From Oncomelania hupensis (Eukaryota; Mollusca; Gastropoda; Littorinimorpha; Pomatiopsidae), in contig CM072527.1 in the NCBI GenBank assembly GCA_036898135.1, positions 2,302,373 through 2,366,372 on the forward strand: a stretch of DNA of 64,000 nt, given 5' to 3'. Positions 1 to 10,949 of this stretch are shown here, in pieces. The stretch's first letter is position 1, and every line of letters begins with the position of its first letter. A program made the position numbers and the translations under genes. The notes under the pieces are model-generated. The model ran no database searches, had not been told where the DNA came from, and worked only from the letters and a program-made list of their open reading frames with translations.

Positions 1-1125
1 GGGAAGTTAAGGGAGGGGAGACATTATTTTTGTGTACATTGTGGACTGTTGACATTAGCAGGAAAACCTGCGTTTTTCTAGTGGAAGGTTTCAGCGATAA
101 CTTTCCTAAAGACTTTAAAGTTTGGAAGAGAGTGGAGGAGTTTTTTTGTTTGTTTTGTTTTTATTATTATCTGTTTAAAAAAGTATATGAATAATTAAAA
201 TATTTTAAATTGTTAAACCTACACTGTTGTTGTTTGGGTTGTGCGCAAGAAAGTGTGGCCAGTCGGTTTTGTTTGAAAGCTAACATGTGACACACAGAGC
301 CTTTGTTGCAGCTAAAGGGAGAGAATGACATTATGCCGTGTTCTTGCTGTCTTCACCTATTTTTATCTGAAGCGAAGTTTGGATGCTGTATGTCGTCTGT
401 GCTTCTTGATTGTCAAAAGCACATAAATGATTTCATGACACAGTCATAAAAAGAAAGAAATAAACAAATAAATTAATATGCAAATAAATAAATACATAAA
501 TTAATAAATAATGAATAAACAAACCGTAAATAAATATATAGGGGGAAGGAGGGGAGAAGGATAACTGAGTGTTTCTGTGATGGAACACTCACTGTGCATA
601 ACCCAGCGGTTCTGTGATAGAACACTCACAGTGCAAATCTATCACCTGGCATGCATGACCAGGGTTCAAATCTTGACATGGAGAGAGAACGTTTTTCTCT
701 CAAGAGTCAATGTTCAGTTCGCGATTCGTTAGTTAATTAGACAGCGGACTAAATCAATGTTCTTTATACAAACATAACTATTCAGCAGATCCTACTAAAT
801 AAAACTACTGCACATTACCGATTACAAAGAGATACACATCGTAAGTTGCACCCTCCTCTTAAAAAATATTTTTTTTAAATTCATTTTATTCCATACATAA
901 GGCATTTCAAATTATCAGACACATAGGAAAATGACACACATCTTGAATTTTGTTGAGACAGATGTTAGCGGCAGGTAATGTAGATGCACCACTCTATTTA
1001 GTTCGAAGTGGAGGGGAAAAAATTATCACCTTGTCGTCCGTAAACTACGGTGTGTGAAACACATGACACTCAAGTACTCTAACTAAATAATAAACAAACC
1101 TGAAAAGTCAAACTTTGCAAAGTAC
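1..1125. other. Non-coding, probable intron 3' of the last visible EGF exon
   Basis: AT-rich sequence with TAAATAAA-type low complexity around 450-540. I see no open exon with splice sites. It lies downstream (minus strand) of the donor at 1125, so it should be intron sequence of the EGF gene. The only structured part is the small repeat at 561-680. Confidence 0.5.
561..680 (+). repeat. Two-copy repeat with tRNA-promoter-like B box (possible SINE remnant)
   Basis: Two copies of a motif reading approximately TTCTGTGATRGAACACTCAC sit about 46 bp apart. They are followed at 662-672 by GGGTTCAAATC, which resembles a Pol III B box. No A box or tail is clear, so a degenerate tRNA-derived SINE is only a possibility. 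Confidence 0.3.
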
Positions 1126-1275
1126 CTTTCCATCCGGACAAGTAGTTTTGGTAATCAGGGTTTTGCATACAGGAGCAGTTGTAGAATCCCACATAGTCGT
1201 TACACGTTCCCCCATGTTGGCAGGGGTTGCTAGCACACTCGTTTATGTCCATGGAACAGTTCACACCCTCATAAC
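1126..1275 (-). CDS. EGF-repeat protein, exon 11 (end of EGF13, most of EGF14)
   Basis: This is the most 3' visible exon of the minus-strand EGF gene. It is 150 bp, entered after TTTTAG at 1276 in phase 1 and left at a GTACTT donor in phase 1. It supplies the sixth cysteine of EGF13 (GVNC), then a calcium-binding-type repeat starting [16 protein letters not shown] fits the O-glucose consensus CxSxPC, and CQHGGTC fits the O-fucose consensus C-x4-S/T-C. The tail after CSC is unusual ([15 protein letters not shown]), and the last cysteine must come from the next exon, outside the window. A start or stop is not present, so the gene continues off the left edge. Confidence 0.88.
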
Positions 1276-1929
1276 CTAAAACAATATCACGGTAAAGTTA
1301 AGGGTGAAGAACATTTTTTTTTAAAACAATTTTTAAAAATTTAGTCAACGTGCTCTCAACAAATATGACTACAACGTAAGTTCAGAATCAACACCACTAT
1401 CATACATTTCTCAAAAGCAAGGGGTATTCCTACCTCTGATGAAATACATTAAAAGATTGTTATTCTCACATCTAAAAACCATGCTTGGTGATGGATCGAA
1501 AATATCTTTACAGGTCGGTGCCATGTAAAAGACCTAATGGTTGTGATATAATTGAAGCATCATTATTTCTCGTTAGTTATTTTGCGTAACCACAGGACTT
1601 GAGGCACGAGAATGAATGGATATATATGGTCTGGTATTGCTCGTTATAAAATAAATTCTCCTCCTCCTCCTTCTTCTTTTATATTAGTAATTATTATTAT
1701 CATCATTATTATTATTAAATACCATTAATTAAGGCATGATTTCCGTTTAAAATCCTCCAGCCACACGTTTATGACAATTAAGCTGCCAAGTTTTCTGCAC
1801 GTTTTCATATCTTACTTTGTATTTCCTACTTTTGGACATCCATACAGCAGATGTTCATGACAACCTTGTTAGTTTCTGTGCTTAATATAAACTTTCTGCA
1901 ACCCGGAGCTAGAGGTAAAAACAGACCAT
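1276..1929. other. Intron sequence, no gene
   Basis: AT-rich intron sequence with small CTC/TTC and ATT runs near 1660-1720. No coding signal was seen. Confidence 0.5.
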
Positions 1930-2003
1930 AGGCTGCCAACGAGCTATAGCAGTAATAAACGTTACAATCAACACTCTAGTGATAGTAGAAGTAGGCACAA
2001 CAC

Positions 2004-2761
2004 CAGTGTTCCCTCCAAACACAAAAAAAGAGAGTCCTTGGGACTCCCAGGTATAAAATTTTAAGGGTCCTTGTGCAAATTTTGGGAGTCCCCAAATCGG
2101 AAAAAGAAATGTAAAAACAAGTCCAAGCCTCACTTTTTTCTTTTACTCTGTTAAAGCGTCACATTAGTTATCATAATCATATAAAACCAAAAAATTAAAA
2201 CATGTATTAAATACCCTCCCGCTTGCGTCTAACTGGCACCACTGGAACTCTTGCAACCATCTGTCGTTGAGTTTTCGTTTCTTTGGACGCTTTACTTCAG
2301 TTTGAGTTTCATCATTTATTCGTTTATCCTTGCTTTGGAGTTCCGTATTTTCGATAATGACAGGATCTGTACTTGATGCTGCTGTGGATGAACAAGTTTT
2401 TGGCCCAGTCAACCAAGTCAGAAGTGACATGATCGTGTATGATAGAATCAAAGAATGGATTCACGAAGATTTCTTCTGTTCAGTGAATGGATTGCTTGTA
2501 GTAAGTTTACAATGCGCGCGCATGCGATTTTGAAGGACGACAACTCCGACACAATCTTTAATCGTCTGCAACGGCAGTCTCAGTTGGGTTCTGATTCTGA
2601 TTATGCCGTGAATTAGTTCGCCACTCGTTGGTCGTATTTTTTACTTCAGCGATTCGAAAAAAATGTGTACGTCCTCAGGACGCACACATGCAAATTTTTC
2701 TGCGTCATTTTTCATATTTTGTGCGTAATTGACGCACTACTGTGCGTAATCGGGAACACTG
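2004..2761 (-). mobile_element. Non-autonomous hAT-like DNA transposon (758 bp)
   Basis: The ends are perfect 10-bp inverted repeats CAGTGTTCCC...GGGAACACTG, typical of hAT elements. The flanks share CAACAC (1998-2003 and 2762-2767). A full 8-bp hAT duplication is not preserved, partly because the target is itself repetitive. Subterminal sequence carries short repeats of the type ACTCCCAAGG and GCGTCATTTT/GTGCGTAATT. Inside is a remnant reading frame with a zinc-finger-like segment at 2164-2430, but no DDE/hATC domain. The copy cannot be autonomous. Confidence 0.72.
2164..2430 (-). pseudogene. Fragment of hAT-type transposase N-terminus (TTF-like zinc finger)
   Basis: An 88-codon frame from an ATG at 2430 contains KRPKKRKLNDRWLQEF, then a WCQ...VFNTC segment. 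This resembles the K-W-L-x-F-P-W...C-x2-C start of the TTF-type zinc finger found at the N-terminus of ZMYM/ZNF862-like hAT transposases. Only one cysteine pair side is recognisable, and the frame runs out into non-homologous residues. I read it as an internal remnant of the surrounding hAT element, not a host gene. Confidence 0.45.
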
Positions 2762-3340
2762 CAACACAATGTTACAACGAATAGTGATAGTAATCAACAC
2801 TAGTGATAGTAGAACTAGAAGCAGGCACAACACAAAGTTATAATCAACACTCTAGTGATAGCAGAACTAGAAGTAGGCACAACACAAAGTTATAATCAAC
2901 ACTCTAGTGATAGAACTATAAGTATGCACAACACAAAGTTATAATCAACACTCTAGTGATAGAACTAGAAGCAGGCACAACTCAAAGTTATAATCAACAC
3001 TCTAGTGATAGAACTAGAAGCAGGCACAACACAAAGTTATAATCAACACTCTAGTGATAGCAGAACTAGAAGCACAACACAATGTTACAATCAACACTAT
3101 ATAGTGATAGAACCAGAATCAGGCACAACACAAAGTTATAATCAACATTCTAGTGATAGCAGAAATAGAAGTAGGCACAACACAAAGTTACAATGAACAG
3201 TGATACTAATACTATAGATATAATAACACAATGTTAAAATGAACAGTAATAAATGATTAATAGTTGAAGTAGGAGCAGTACCTCCAGTAGTGAGGCCCAG
3301 TACAGCATACAATACGCAAACACACAAAATAAAGCTTCTT

Positions 3341-3364
3341 AACAACAACAACAACAACAACAAC

Positions 3365-3443
<79 letters not shown>
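3341..3443. repeat. (CAA)n/(AAT)n microsatellite
   Basis: A run of AAC triplets grades into a pure AAT run of about 75 bp. The poly-asparagine frame across it is an artefact. Confidence 0.95.
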
Positions 3444-3446
<3 letters not shown>

Positions 3447-3678
3447 GTTTTTTTTTAAATTATATAAATGCTACTTATATAAGACACCTGATCTTATTAA
3501 AGAATAATTCAAAGTAAGCACATACACCCATACACACACAATCACACACTGATCATAATTTTGAAGGAGAAAAACAAATTTGTACTAAACTCAAACCATA
3601 CCTGTAATAACCTGTATTTTTAAGTATGTGGGGATATTTGGGGGGGTCCATTTTATCAGCCACCATTATCATACTCAC

Positions 3679-4017
3679 CAAGTGGGCAGCCGCAGGTGTA
3701 ATTGTTGATGCCATCGTGACACACTTGAAACTGCGGACAGGTGACGCCCAAGCAGTCGTTGATGTTTGTCTGGCAGTTGGCGCCGGTAAAGCCCAGCACA
3801 CAGCTACAGACGTATTCTCTCTGCGGCTTGGTAGTGTTGCACGAGCCGTTGTTTTGGCAGGGCTTGAAAGAGCAGGCATCGTATACCTGGCTACAGTTCT
3901 TGCCCATGAACTGAGGTGGGCAGACACAGTTGTAGTCTCCAATTCTGTCCACACAGGTCGCTGCATTGAGGCAGGGGTTTGGGCTGCACTCGTCGATGTT
4001 GTTCTCGCAGTTGGTGC
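3679..4017 (-). CDS. EGF-repeat protein, exon 10 (end EGF10, EGF11, EGF12, most of EGF13)
   Basis: The largest visible exon of the gene (339 bp) is bounded by a pyrimidine-rich TTTTTCAG acceptor (phase 1) and a GTGAGT donor at 3678 (phase 1). It closes EGF10 (GTNC), encodes EGF11 (NIDECSPNPC) and EGF12 (VYDACSFKPC, with a six-residue longer loop between cysteines 3 and 4), and five cysteines of EGF13 (NINDCLGVTC). CLNAATC and CQNNGSC match the O-fucose consensus. Several NxS/T sites (for example NGTN, KNCS, NNGS) suggest N-glycosylation. EGF11 and EGF13 carry the N/D-I-N/D-E/D calcium-binding start, and EGF12 does not. Confidence 0.92.
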
Positions 4018-4429
4018 CTGAAAAAAAAAGTCCTCGTGCAGCAGCCAGATATCAGCTAAGTCAAAAATAGTCCCCAGAAGCCAGATATAAAGCAGTTCTA
4101 TAAGCAGGGGTGCTGAATGACACTGGCTTGTTCACTAAATGTGGGGCAAACAATTTTGGAGAAAACCTAAAGCCTCCATTAAAAGCATGCGGCTTATTCA
4201 CAAACTGCAAATTAAGAAAACAAATGTGCACATAACTGGCTAAAGCTTGAATAAGCAAGAGTGCTGAAAGTACAGGGTCCAGTCACCAAATGGCAAAGTC
4301 TATTGTACGGATAGCCGAACGTTTCAAAGTCCAGCTAAATCCAGAAATCTTTATTCACAATAATACAGTAAAAATCTGGCATGTCGCTTATATAATATTC
4401 AATTGCAACACACAGGCACTCACACAAAC

Positions 4430-4830
4430 GCATGCTCATACATATATATACACAGAGACATACATATACATGGAGACATACACACATACATATACAGAGA
4501 TATACAAACACATACATATACACAGAGATATACATATACATATACATATACACAGAGACATACACAAGCATACACATATACACAGAGACATACAAATATA
4601 TATATATATATATATACACAGAGACATACAAATATATATATATATACACAGAGACATACAAATATATATATATATATATACACAGAGACATACACACATA
4701 CATATACACACAGACATACACACATATACAGAGAAATACACACATATACATGGAAATATAATATACATATACAAAGAGAGATACACATACATATACACAG
4801 AGACCTAAACACACATACAAATACATGGAG
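4430..4830. repeat. ACACAGAGACATACA/TATATA-rich tandem tract
   Basis: About 400 bp of imperfect repeats of ACACAGAGACATACA with embedded (TA)n runs. It is open in many frames on both strands only because the motif lacks stops. It is not coding. Confidence 0.9.
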
Positions 4831-4887
4831 ACATACACCCACAGGCAGGCTGCATAAGCAGGGGTAAGTTAAGTACTGGTCCATGAA

Positions 4888-5098
4888 CATTGAGGTTTAA
4901 CGTCTACACCCACCATTGGCCATATGGCAGACTGGGATAATCACAGAACAAGAAGTAGGGACCTAAATCAACACGTACTGAACAACCAGAGCAATCATAC
5001 TGCTAAAATGGACAGTGAAAATTACCACTTTTTATGTAGCCCACCACAGGATTCGAACCTGGGTCATCGGTGCACCACTTGAGCTACGGCAGTGGGCA
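4888..5098 (-). mobile_element. tRNA-derived SINE (family B)
   Basis: Read on the minus strand, the 5' part (5098-5038) folds like a shortened tRNA: GCCCACT pairs with GGTGGGC, there is an A-box-like TAGCTCAAGTGG, and the B box is GGTTCGAATCC. The body (GTTGTTCAGTACGTGTTGA..., then CTGCCATATGGCCAATGGTG) matches the copies at 6424-7233 and 58913-59095. Target duplications were not resolved. Confidence 0.75.
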
Positions 5099-5413
5099 AC
5101 TGGTCCATGCAAGTTAATGCTGCTTAAATAGTTGTACATTGTGCAGACAATTTAATAAGGAAGTGTTGGAAAAACACTGGTCCATTCAGCAAATGTGAGT
5201 AAATAATTAGGAATATTTTACCTGTAAGGCTTGCAGCTCATTGGTCTGCTACATGATCATTTCCTCCTCACTCATCACTTCCCTTTATTATAGCTGACAA
5301 CATGATGTCAAGTTTCACTTCATCGGACACTGTCCTCTCATCATGCAAACACATTTTGGCCCATTGATTTTGATTTCGCCTACAATTTTTATAAATGTTC
5401 TAGTCAGAATTCA

Positions 5414-5674
<261 letters not shown>

Positions 5675-5691
5675 TTACAGTGGACTGTTCT

Positions 5692-5758
<67 letters not shown>

Positions 5759-5824
5759 ATTGATGATAAAGATGTTTATGAAAATGATGATGATGAAGAA
5801 GAAGATGACGATGATGATGAAGAA

Positions 5825-5859
<35 letters not shown>

Positions 5860-5955
5860 CGACGATGAAGCTGATGAAGAAGATGATGACGAGGATGAAG
5901 ATGATGATGACGATGATGATAATGATGATAATGATGATGATGACGATGATGATGC
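5692..5955. repeat. (GAT)n-rich microsatellite with GAA/GAC interruptions
   Basis: A pure GAT run of about 65 bp is followed by 200 bp of imperfect GAT/GAA/GAC triplets in the intron directly upstream of exon 9. The poly-Asp, poly-Met and poly-Ser frames are artefacts. Confidence 0.95.
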
Positions 5956-6226
5956 TGCTGCAGAAAGAGAGAGTGCTTCTGAACGCTGTATGATCATGTA
6001 GAAAGGAATCAATAACTCGGTGTCCACAATGAAGATTTTTCCGCTAAAGTTGACAGTAGCACACTGCCTTGTAGTTTGAAGGAACTTTCCAGAAAGACTT
6101 TTCACCTTAACTTCACAGTATAAGTCAGAGTGGTCCAACCCTGCCATCTGCAACTTTCTGGATATTTAGTGGAGACTGAATAAAATCTGTTTGGACATTC
6201 TTGACACACGGGGTTCATAGACTCAC

Positions 6227-6353
6227 CAAATCCACACAAGCGGCGCCGTTGCGACAGGCATTGCTGACGCAGTCGTTGATGTTGACGCCACAGTTTGCAG
6301 ACGTGAAGCCCACCAGGCATCTACAGGTGAAGGAGTTGATGCCATCGACACAC
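6227..6353 (-). CDS. EGF-repeat protein, exon 8 (end EGF8, most of EGF9)
   Basis: A 127-bp exon following GTCTGCAG, entered in phase 2 and left at GTGAGT in phase 0. It starts with [12 protein letters not shown] (second half of EGF8), then EGF9 ([19 protein letters not shown]). CVSNAC fits the relaxed O-glucose consensus. EGF9 is cut after the third cysteine by a phase 0 intron, and the fourth to sixth cysteines are in exon 9. Joining exons 7, 8 and 9 gives correctly spaced six-cysteine domains, which supports all four splice sites. Confidence 0.92.
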
Positions 6354-6423
6354 CTGCAGACAAACAGCGGCGATATAATGATCAAATCCTGTGCCGTGTA
6401 GAGGGGAATAAACGAAGGAATCA

Positions 6424-7233
6424 ACGTCTACACTCACCATTGGAGACATGGCAGACAGGGATAACCATCCCAGGTGAGGGGGGGGGGGGGGTTACATTAC
6501 ATTACATGATTATTGCTTTAGGTCCAGCGGACTCTTCCGAGCCAAATCAGGACCGGACAACCCCCAATCCGCATAAAAGATCTGCTGAAACAACCCTAGT
6601 GGTAAAACCGAAAGCTCTCCACCAGCCAGTCACTTTACAATAAAGACATCCCACGCAGGGGACGGCTGAGGCTTCACCCCAACTTATCGAACCCCCGTTT
6701 ACAAAAACAAAATAGAATACAAACATCATTATAAATTATCAACAAAACACATACATATAAAATGCCTACATTGCTAAATAATAACATCATAGGAAGCCCT
6801 AGTGACCACCTGGCAGAAAGCGTCCAATATTCCCAAGCTGATCCAACAGACCTCATACACAAACAAGGAGTCTTGTCCCGGAAGAGTTTTTAAGAAAAAA
6901 GGTAGGAGACTGGTCTAGCGAAGAAGACGATAGTATAGCAGATTGATAGAACAGAGCAGGAATGAGAAAGAGCAAAATTAATGAGAAAGACGGCAACAGT
7001 GGGAATTTAAAGCACTAAATTTCCAGAAAGTGGGGATACTATTTATACTGAAACTCCCGGCACCCCAACGGGGGTAGGGTGGGGGTTAGGGTCCTAATTC
7101 AACACTGAACCACCAGAGCAACCATTCTGCTAAACTGACAAATTACTACTTGTTATCTTGCCCACCACAGCATTCAAACCTGGGTCACCGGTGTGCCAGA
7201 CTAAATGCTCTACCACCGAGGTACAGGTGATGG
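6424..7233 (-). mobile_element. tRNA-derived SINE (family B), split by a family A SINE
   Basis: The two halves, 6424-6491 and 7075-7233, together match the SINE copies at 4888-5098 and 58913-59095. The distal half carries GGTTTGAATGC as B box and GTAGAGC in the A-box region. A family A element sits between them in a G-rich stretch, so the exact joint is uncertain by some bases. Confidence 0.7.
6492..7074 (-). mobile_element. SINE-like element, family A (about 590 bp)
   Basis: Nearly identical to 30602-31188 and related to 54133-54732. In minus orientation it starts near CCCCGTTGGGGTGCCG and ends CTGGACCTAAAGCAATAA followed by repeats of TGTAA. The constant 5' end, pentamer tail and 10-15-bp target duplications at the other copies mark it as a retroposed non-LTR element. 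I see no tRNA-like head and no credible ORF. Confidence 0.72.
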
Positions 7234-7651
7234 GGACATAATGCATACCTGTCAAGGGTTTTTGGGGTTGTGGTGTAGCAATTTATCAGAAAAACCATAG
7301 CAAATCGAGGTTTGGTGTAGCACTAATGTGAATCACGCGATTCGCAACAAAACTGGAAACTTCTGCATCCAATATAAACACACACATCCAATGTGTTTAC
7401 AAATTTATTGTAAAATTTTGTTAATGCACAACACTTTAGCTATTACCATTATCATTATAAACATGTTCAAATTTCATGTACGTTTTTCAAAATAAAAGTG
7501 AAAATGAAAAAAAAAAAAAGAAGAGAAAAGAAATCGGTAGGAAAATCTCCTATTTTGTCTCAAGACCAGGTTCAGCATCACATCATTTACATGGCTTCCT
7601 TGTAGATCTAAACTTTCCTAGCACTGGTAAGGAAATTTTTTTTAATGCACC

Positions 7652-7722
7652 AGTAGACTCAATAAAGTTTAGTAATAGCATATGAGTAACATATGCTATT
7701 ACTAAACTTTATTGAGTCTACT
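7652..7722. repeat. Perfect inverted repeat, 33-bp arms, 5-nt loop
   Basis: The arm 7652-7684 is the exact reverse complement of 7690-7722, with AGTAA between. The AT-rich arms would form a long hairpin in RNA or extruded DNA. It lies inside the TIR element at 7244-8090. Confidence 0.9.
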
Positions 7723-7824
7723 TTCTTTGGACTTCTCCACTAGGCCTTCAAAATCCTTATCGGTTTCCCATTCAGGCAGGTGCCTTCCTGGTCGTTTGAG
7801 TTTTTTAGATGGAGGCTTTGCCAT
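7702..7824 (-). pseudogene. Short frame in TIR element, possible transposase N-terminal remnant
   Basis: Forty codons from an ATG at 7824, beginning MAKPPSKKLKRPGRH and ending at a TAG that lies in one palindrome arm. The basic start followed by LPEWETDKDFEGL looks like the beginning of a once longer protein cut off by the palindrome. No family assignment is possible. Confidence 0.35.
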
Positions 7825-8090
7825 TTTCTTTGTTTAACTCCGTCTGTCTCTCCCTCACAAAGACTGAAGTTCTGAATGAACACGTGTTGCGGAAGTGCGG
7901 TGCTTTTACTAAGTGTCTTTAAACCAGACTCGACCGGAACAGACTACTTTCGCGCGAAAACCCCCTTGGTTAAATAATATTATCGTCACTTTGTAAAAAT
8001 TGCGTAGCAGCTTTGTGATACGCCGTAGCAATGGGAAAATGTTTAAAATGCTTAGCGCTACGCAAAAATCCGTAGCACTTGACAGGTATG

Positions 8091-8795
8091 ATAATGGTGG
8101 ACAGTATTCTAGAAACCCTCACCTACACACCATCAGGCTAAGGTACACCAGGAGTATACGACACTGTCAAATGATGAGAAATACCAAATTATATCTTCCT
8201 ATTCAACTTCTGGTAAGTGCCATTCATAAACCTTTCTCCTCCATATAACAACAGCTATAGTTTTGACAAAGTAGAAAAAGGTGGGTTTTTTATTTATTTT
8301 TAATTGCTTTGTGCAGTTTTGTTCTTTGTTTGTTTAGGTGGGGTGGGGTGGGGTAATATTCACACCCGTAATAGAAAATGCTGTTGAAACTTTTTCAAAG
8401 CACACCAGCATTTCAACAAAAGGTTCCCCAGCTGCCCATTTTCACTTCTGATCTGGCACACAGACAATGGAAGGCCGTTATGTCCCGACATTCTTGAATT
8501 TTCTACCATGACAACATTTTCAGCACTAATGTTCCACATATTTATTAAGCTTACACAAATACATCAAAATCCACTAATACGTCCCACAAAAAGAAAAAAG
8601 AATGAAAATAATTGTATAAAGCAATGGCAAAACAAACACACAAACAACCAAAAAATTCCAAAGACCTACATGTTGTCTGCACAATCTTCCAGATGCTGAA
8701 AGCGGCAGGCCCTAAGTAATGGGAAAAAAGGAGACCCGCTTACATATTATAATCCAAATCTGCAGGGGTTTTATGTCTGTACGTCCCATACTTAC
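8091..8795. other. Intron 7, no recognised content
   Basis: AT-rich sequence with a GGGGTGGGGTGGGGT run near 8337. No exon, repeat family or RNA gene was seen. Confidence 0.5.
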
Positions 8796-8976
8796 GTGCC
8801 GTTGTTCCGGCAAGGGCTTAAGGCGCATTCGTCGATGTTAGTCTGGCAGTTTTTGCCAGTGAAACCAGGCTGGCACAGGCAGCTGTAATTGCCGGCATTG
8901 TTGTTGCATGTGCCGTTATTCTGGCACGGCCTTGCATCGCACTCGTTGATATCCACGCAATCACCTGCAGCGTTCT
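8796..8976 (-). CDS. EGF-repeat protein, exon 7 (end EGF6, EGF7, half of EGF8)
   Basis: A 181-bp exon after TTTGACAG, entered in phase 1 and left at GTAAGT in phase 2. It closes EGF6 (AAGDC), encodes EGF7 completely ([10 protein letters not shown] to GKNC) and EGF8 to its third cysteine region ([15 protein letters not shown]). CQNNGTC and CRNNGTC fit the O-fucose consensus. EGF6 ends with an insertion (KNAAGDC), longer than the usual G-x-x-C end. Confidence 0.92.
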
Positions 8977-9043
8977 CTGTCAAACAGCAGGGAAAAAATC
9001 GATCTTTTGTCTTCACTGGATAATTTCCTAGTCTATATATATT

Positions 9044-9100
9044 TGTGTGTGTGTGTGTGTGCGTGCGTGTGTGTGTGTGTGTGTGTGTGTGCATATTTTT

Positions 9101-9146
<46 letters not shown>
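9044..9146. repeat. (GT)n and (CT)n microsatellites
   Basis: A GT run with GC interruptions (9044-9091) is followed by a pure CT run (9103-9145) in the intron upstream of exon 7. Confidence 0.95.
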
Positions 9147-9148
<2 letters not shown>

Positions 9149-9516
9149 GCATTGTTTAAACTAATGCTGATAACATAAAATAAAATTGAACTGATAGCTT
9201 TCAAAGTTAACAATGTTGTTTAATGTTGATAAATGCAATGCCCAAACAAAACGCACCTACACACAGTCGGGATGGCCAACTTGTCTCAACATTTTTATTT
9301 TATTTTTTTAATGAACATTCTTATATAGCGTGTTTTCAGCTACAGGATCAAAAGCAAGCTGCACAAGCAGCCCACGCCATACGTTTCATTTGGGACTGCT
9401 ACCCACTGTCAAACCCCAAAACCAACCCCCACAAATCCATTCCCTGCTCCTTCTCCACCCAAAAACCTAAACCCAAGACGACGCACACACCACATCCAAA
9501 CTACTCCATCACGTAC

Positions 9517-9730
9517 TCTGATAGCCGTCAGCACACACGCAGGAATAGTTCGCCACTTTGTCCACGCATTTTTGGTTGGGCCCAGTGCAAGGGCTGGACG
9601 CGCAGTCGTCGATGTCGGTTTCGCAGTTATAACCTTGGAAGCCACGCAAGCAGGCGCAAGTGTAGTTGTTGATGCCATTGGTGCAGTTGCCATTGTGCTG
9701 GCACGGCGAGGAGGCGCACTCATCTATGTC
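9517..9730 (-). CDS. EGF-repeat protein, exon 6 (EGF5 and most of EGF6)
   Basis: A 214-bp exon entered after GTAAAG in phase 0 and left at GTACGT in phase 1. It encodes EGF5 ([10 protein letters not shown] to GYNC) and five cysteines of EGF6 ([17 protein letters not shown]...). Both CASSPC segments fit the O-glucose consensus, and both repeats start with a calcium-binding D-I-D-E/D. The acceptor lacks a strong pyrimidine tract (ACAAAAAG context) but phase and domain continuity support it. Confidence 0.9.
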
Positions 9731-9904
9731 CTTTACAAACAAAAAGCGAGCGAGTCAAGAAGTTATACAAACTTCTCTGCAACCCTTTGTTCTTAGTAAC
9801 CTCACATCTTTTGACGATGATGATGATGACGTTGATGATGACGATGCTGATGATGACGATGTCTTCTTCCCCACTCACCAAACCAAAAATAAAAATAGCT
9901 ATTA

Positions 9905-10700
9905 TTAAAACTAGAAGGGCAAAGCCCATATGACTCACATGCTCCTTATGGAACTTGCATTATTTAACATAAAAATGAGTGCCCAGAAAAAAAAAAAAAC
10001 TGAAACGGTGACATTAAAATGCAAATACCGACTTTGATCTTTCAATGACCTTGACCTCCGGCTTCAAATACACTCATGTGCTATCAAATAAAGTACAGCA
10101 AAAATTGAATTATGCCAAAAAACAGTGCTTTTTGGATAACCTTGACCATCACTGACCTTGACCTTGGGATGACCTTGACTCTTCCGTGACCTCTCATGCA
10201 TGTCTGATCAAATAACCCAATGTAGTTGCATACTGTGGGTTAAATAGCCATTGCATTCCACTGTACGAAAACCTATTTCTTTGTTTTTTGCAAGGCCTAA
10301 AATAAACTTGATCTTCAAGATCAAGGCAAAAACGTAACATATTTGAAAGATCAATCTATCATCTATAAATACAACAAGTTTGAACTTTAATCTCTCATAG
10401 TTTAGGGTCAATGTCACCTCAAAGTACCTATACAAATTGACTTTGGACAGCTCCAGTGACCTTGACCTTGGAGTGAGGTTGATCAAATGTGCACAGTATG
10501 TGTTTCTCATTGATATCTATCAAGCATCAAAGAATCATAAGTTTAATATTAATAACCTAGAAAATAGTGACATTTTGTGAAGAATTGTCATTTTCTGACT
10601 AACAGTTGATGACCCTGCACCCTTGACCTTGAAGTGAAGGCACTCATTCACTTATGATTTATAAGGTCTGATGAATATACAACATCTAACCAAGTTTGGT
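9905..10700. repeat. Dispersed-repeat-like intron block rich in TGACCTTGACC
   Basis: The hexamer-pair TGACCTTGACCTT and close variants occur near 10047, 10137, 10153, 10171, 10455 and 10619. They are spread in a block starting near AACTAGAAGGGCAAAGCCC (about 9908). The TGACCTTGACC words also read as nuclear-receptor half-sites. No clean ends or target duplication were found, so the element type is unknown. Confidence 0.45.
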
Positions 10701-10949
10701 TGTGATAGTTGAAATAGGTCCTGAGTACTTAGCCACTTTAAAGTTTTTGCTAAGACAAATGGCGGATTCACAGACGGACATTTTTGTTTTCAATATCATT
10801 TGTGGGCTATTTAGGACTAATGAAAAAAAAAATTTTTTTGAAGGAGGGGAGAGAGAGCTGGGGAGGGGGGGAGGGGGAGGAGGATGGTGAGTACGTAGCC
10901 TCACATTGCTATTGCTGTGAGTAAAAAAAAAAATTTCAAAAATCCTCAC

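Larger units (their letters stand above)
1930..3240. repeat. Minisatellite, roughly 50-60 bp unit, split by a hAT-like element
   Basis: Units built around ATAATCAACACTCTAGTGAT and AGGCACAACACAAAGTT recur at 1955-2003 and 2762-3230. Lengths vary because a 'AGCAGAACTAGAA' block is present or absent. The element at 2004-2761 interrupts the array between two units, so the array is older than that insertion. Confidence 0.8.
7244..8090. mobile_element. Non-autonomous TIR DNA element (847 bp)
   Basis: Perfect 13-bp inverted ends CATACCTGTCAAG...CTTGACAGGTATG are flanked by ATAATG on both sides (7238-7243, 8091-8096), a likely 6-bp target duplication. Subterminal sequence repeats a GTAGCA(C/A) motif near both ends. 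The centre contains a 33-bp-arm perfect palindrome and a short lysine-rich frame. The superfamily is not certain. Confidence 0.7.

Noticed and set aside
4290..4890. Overlapping 110-170-codon frames on both strands
   Set aside because: An ACATACACAGAG/TATATA repeat tract that is open in most frames at once.
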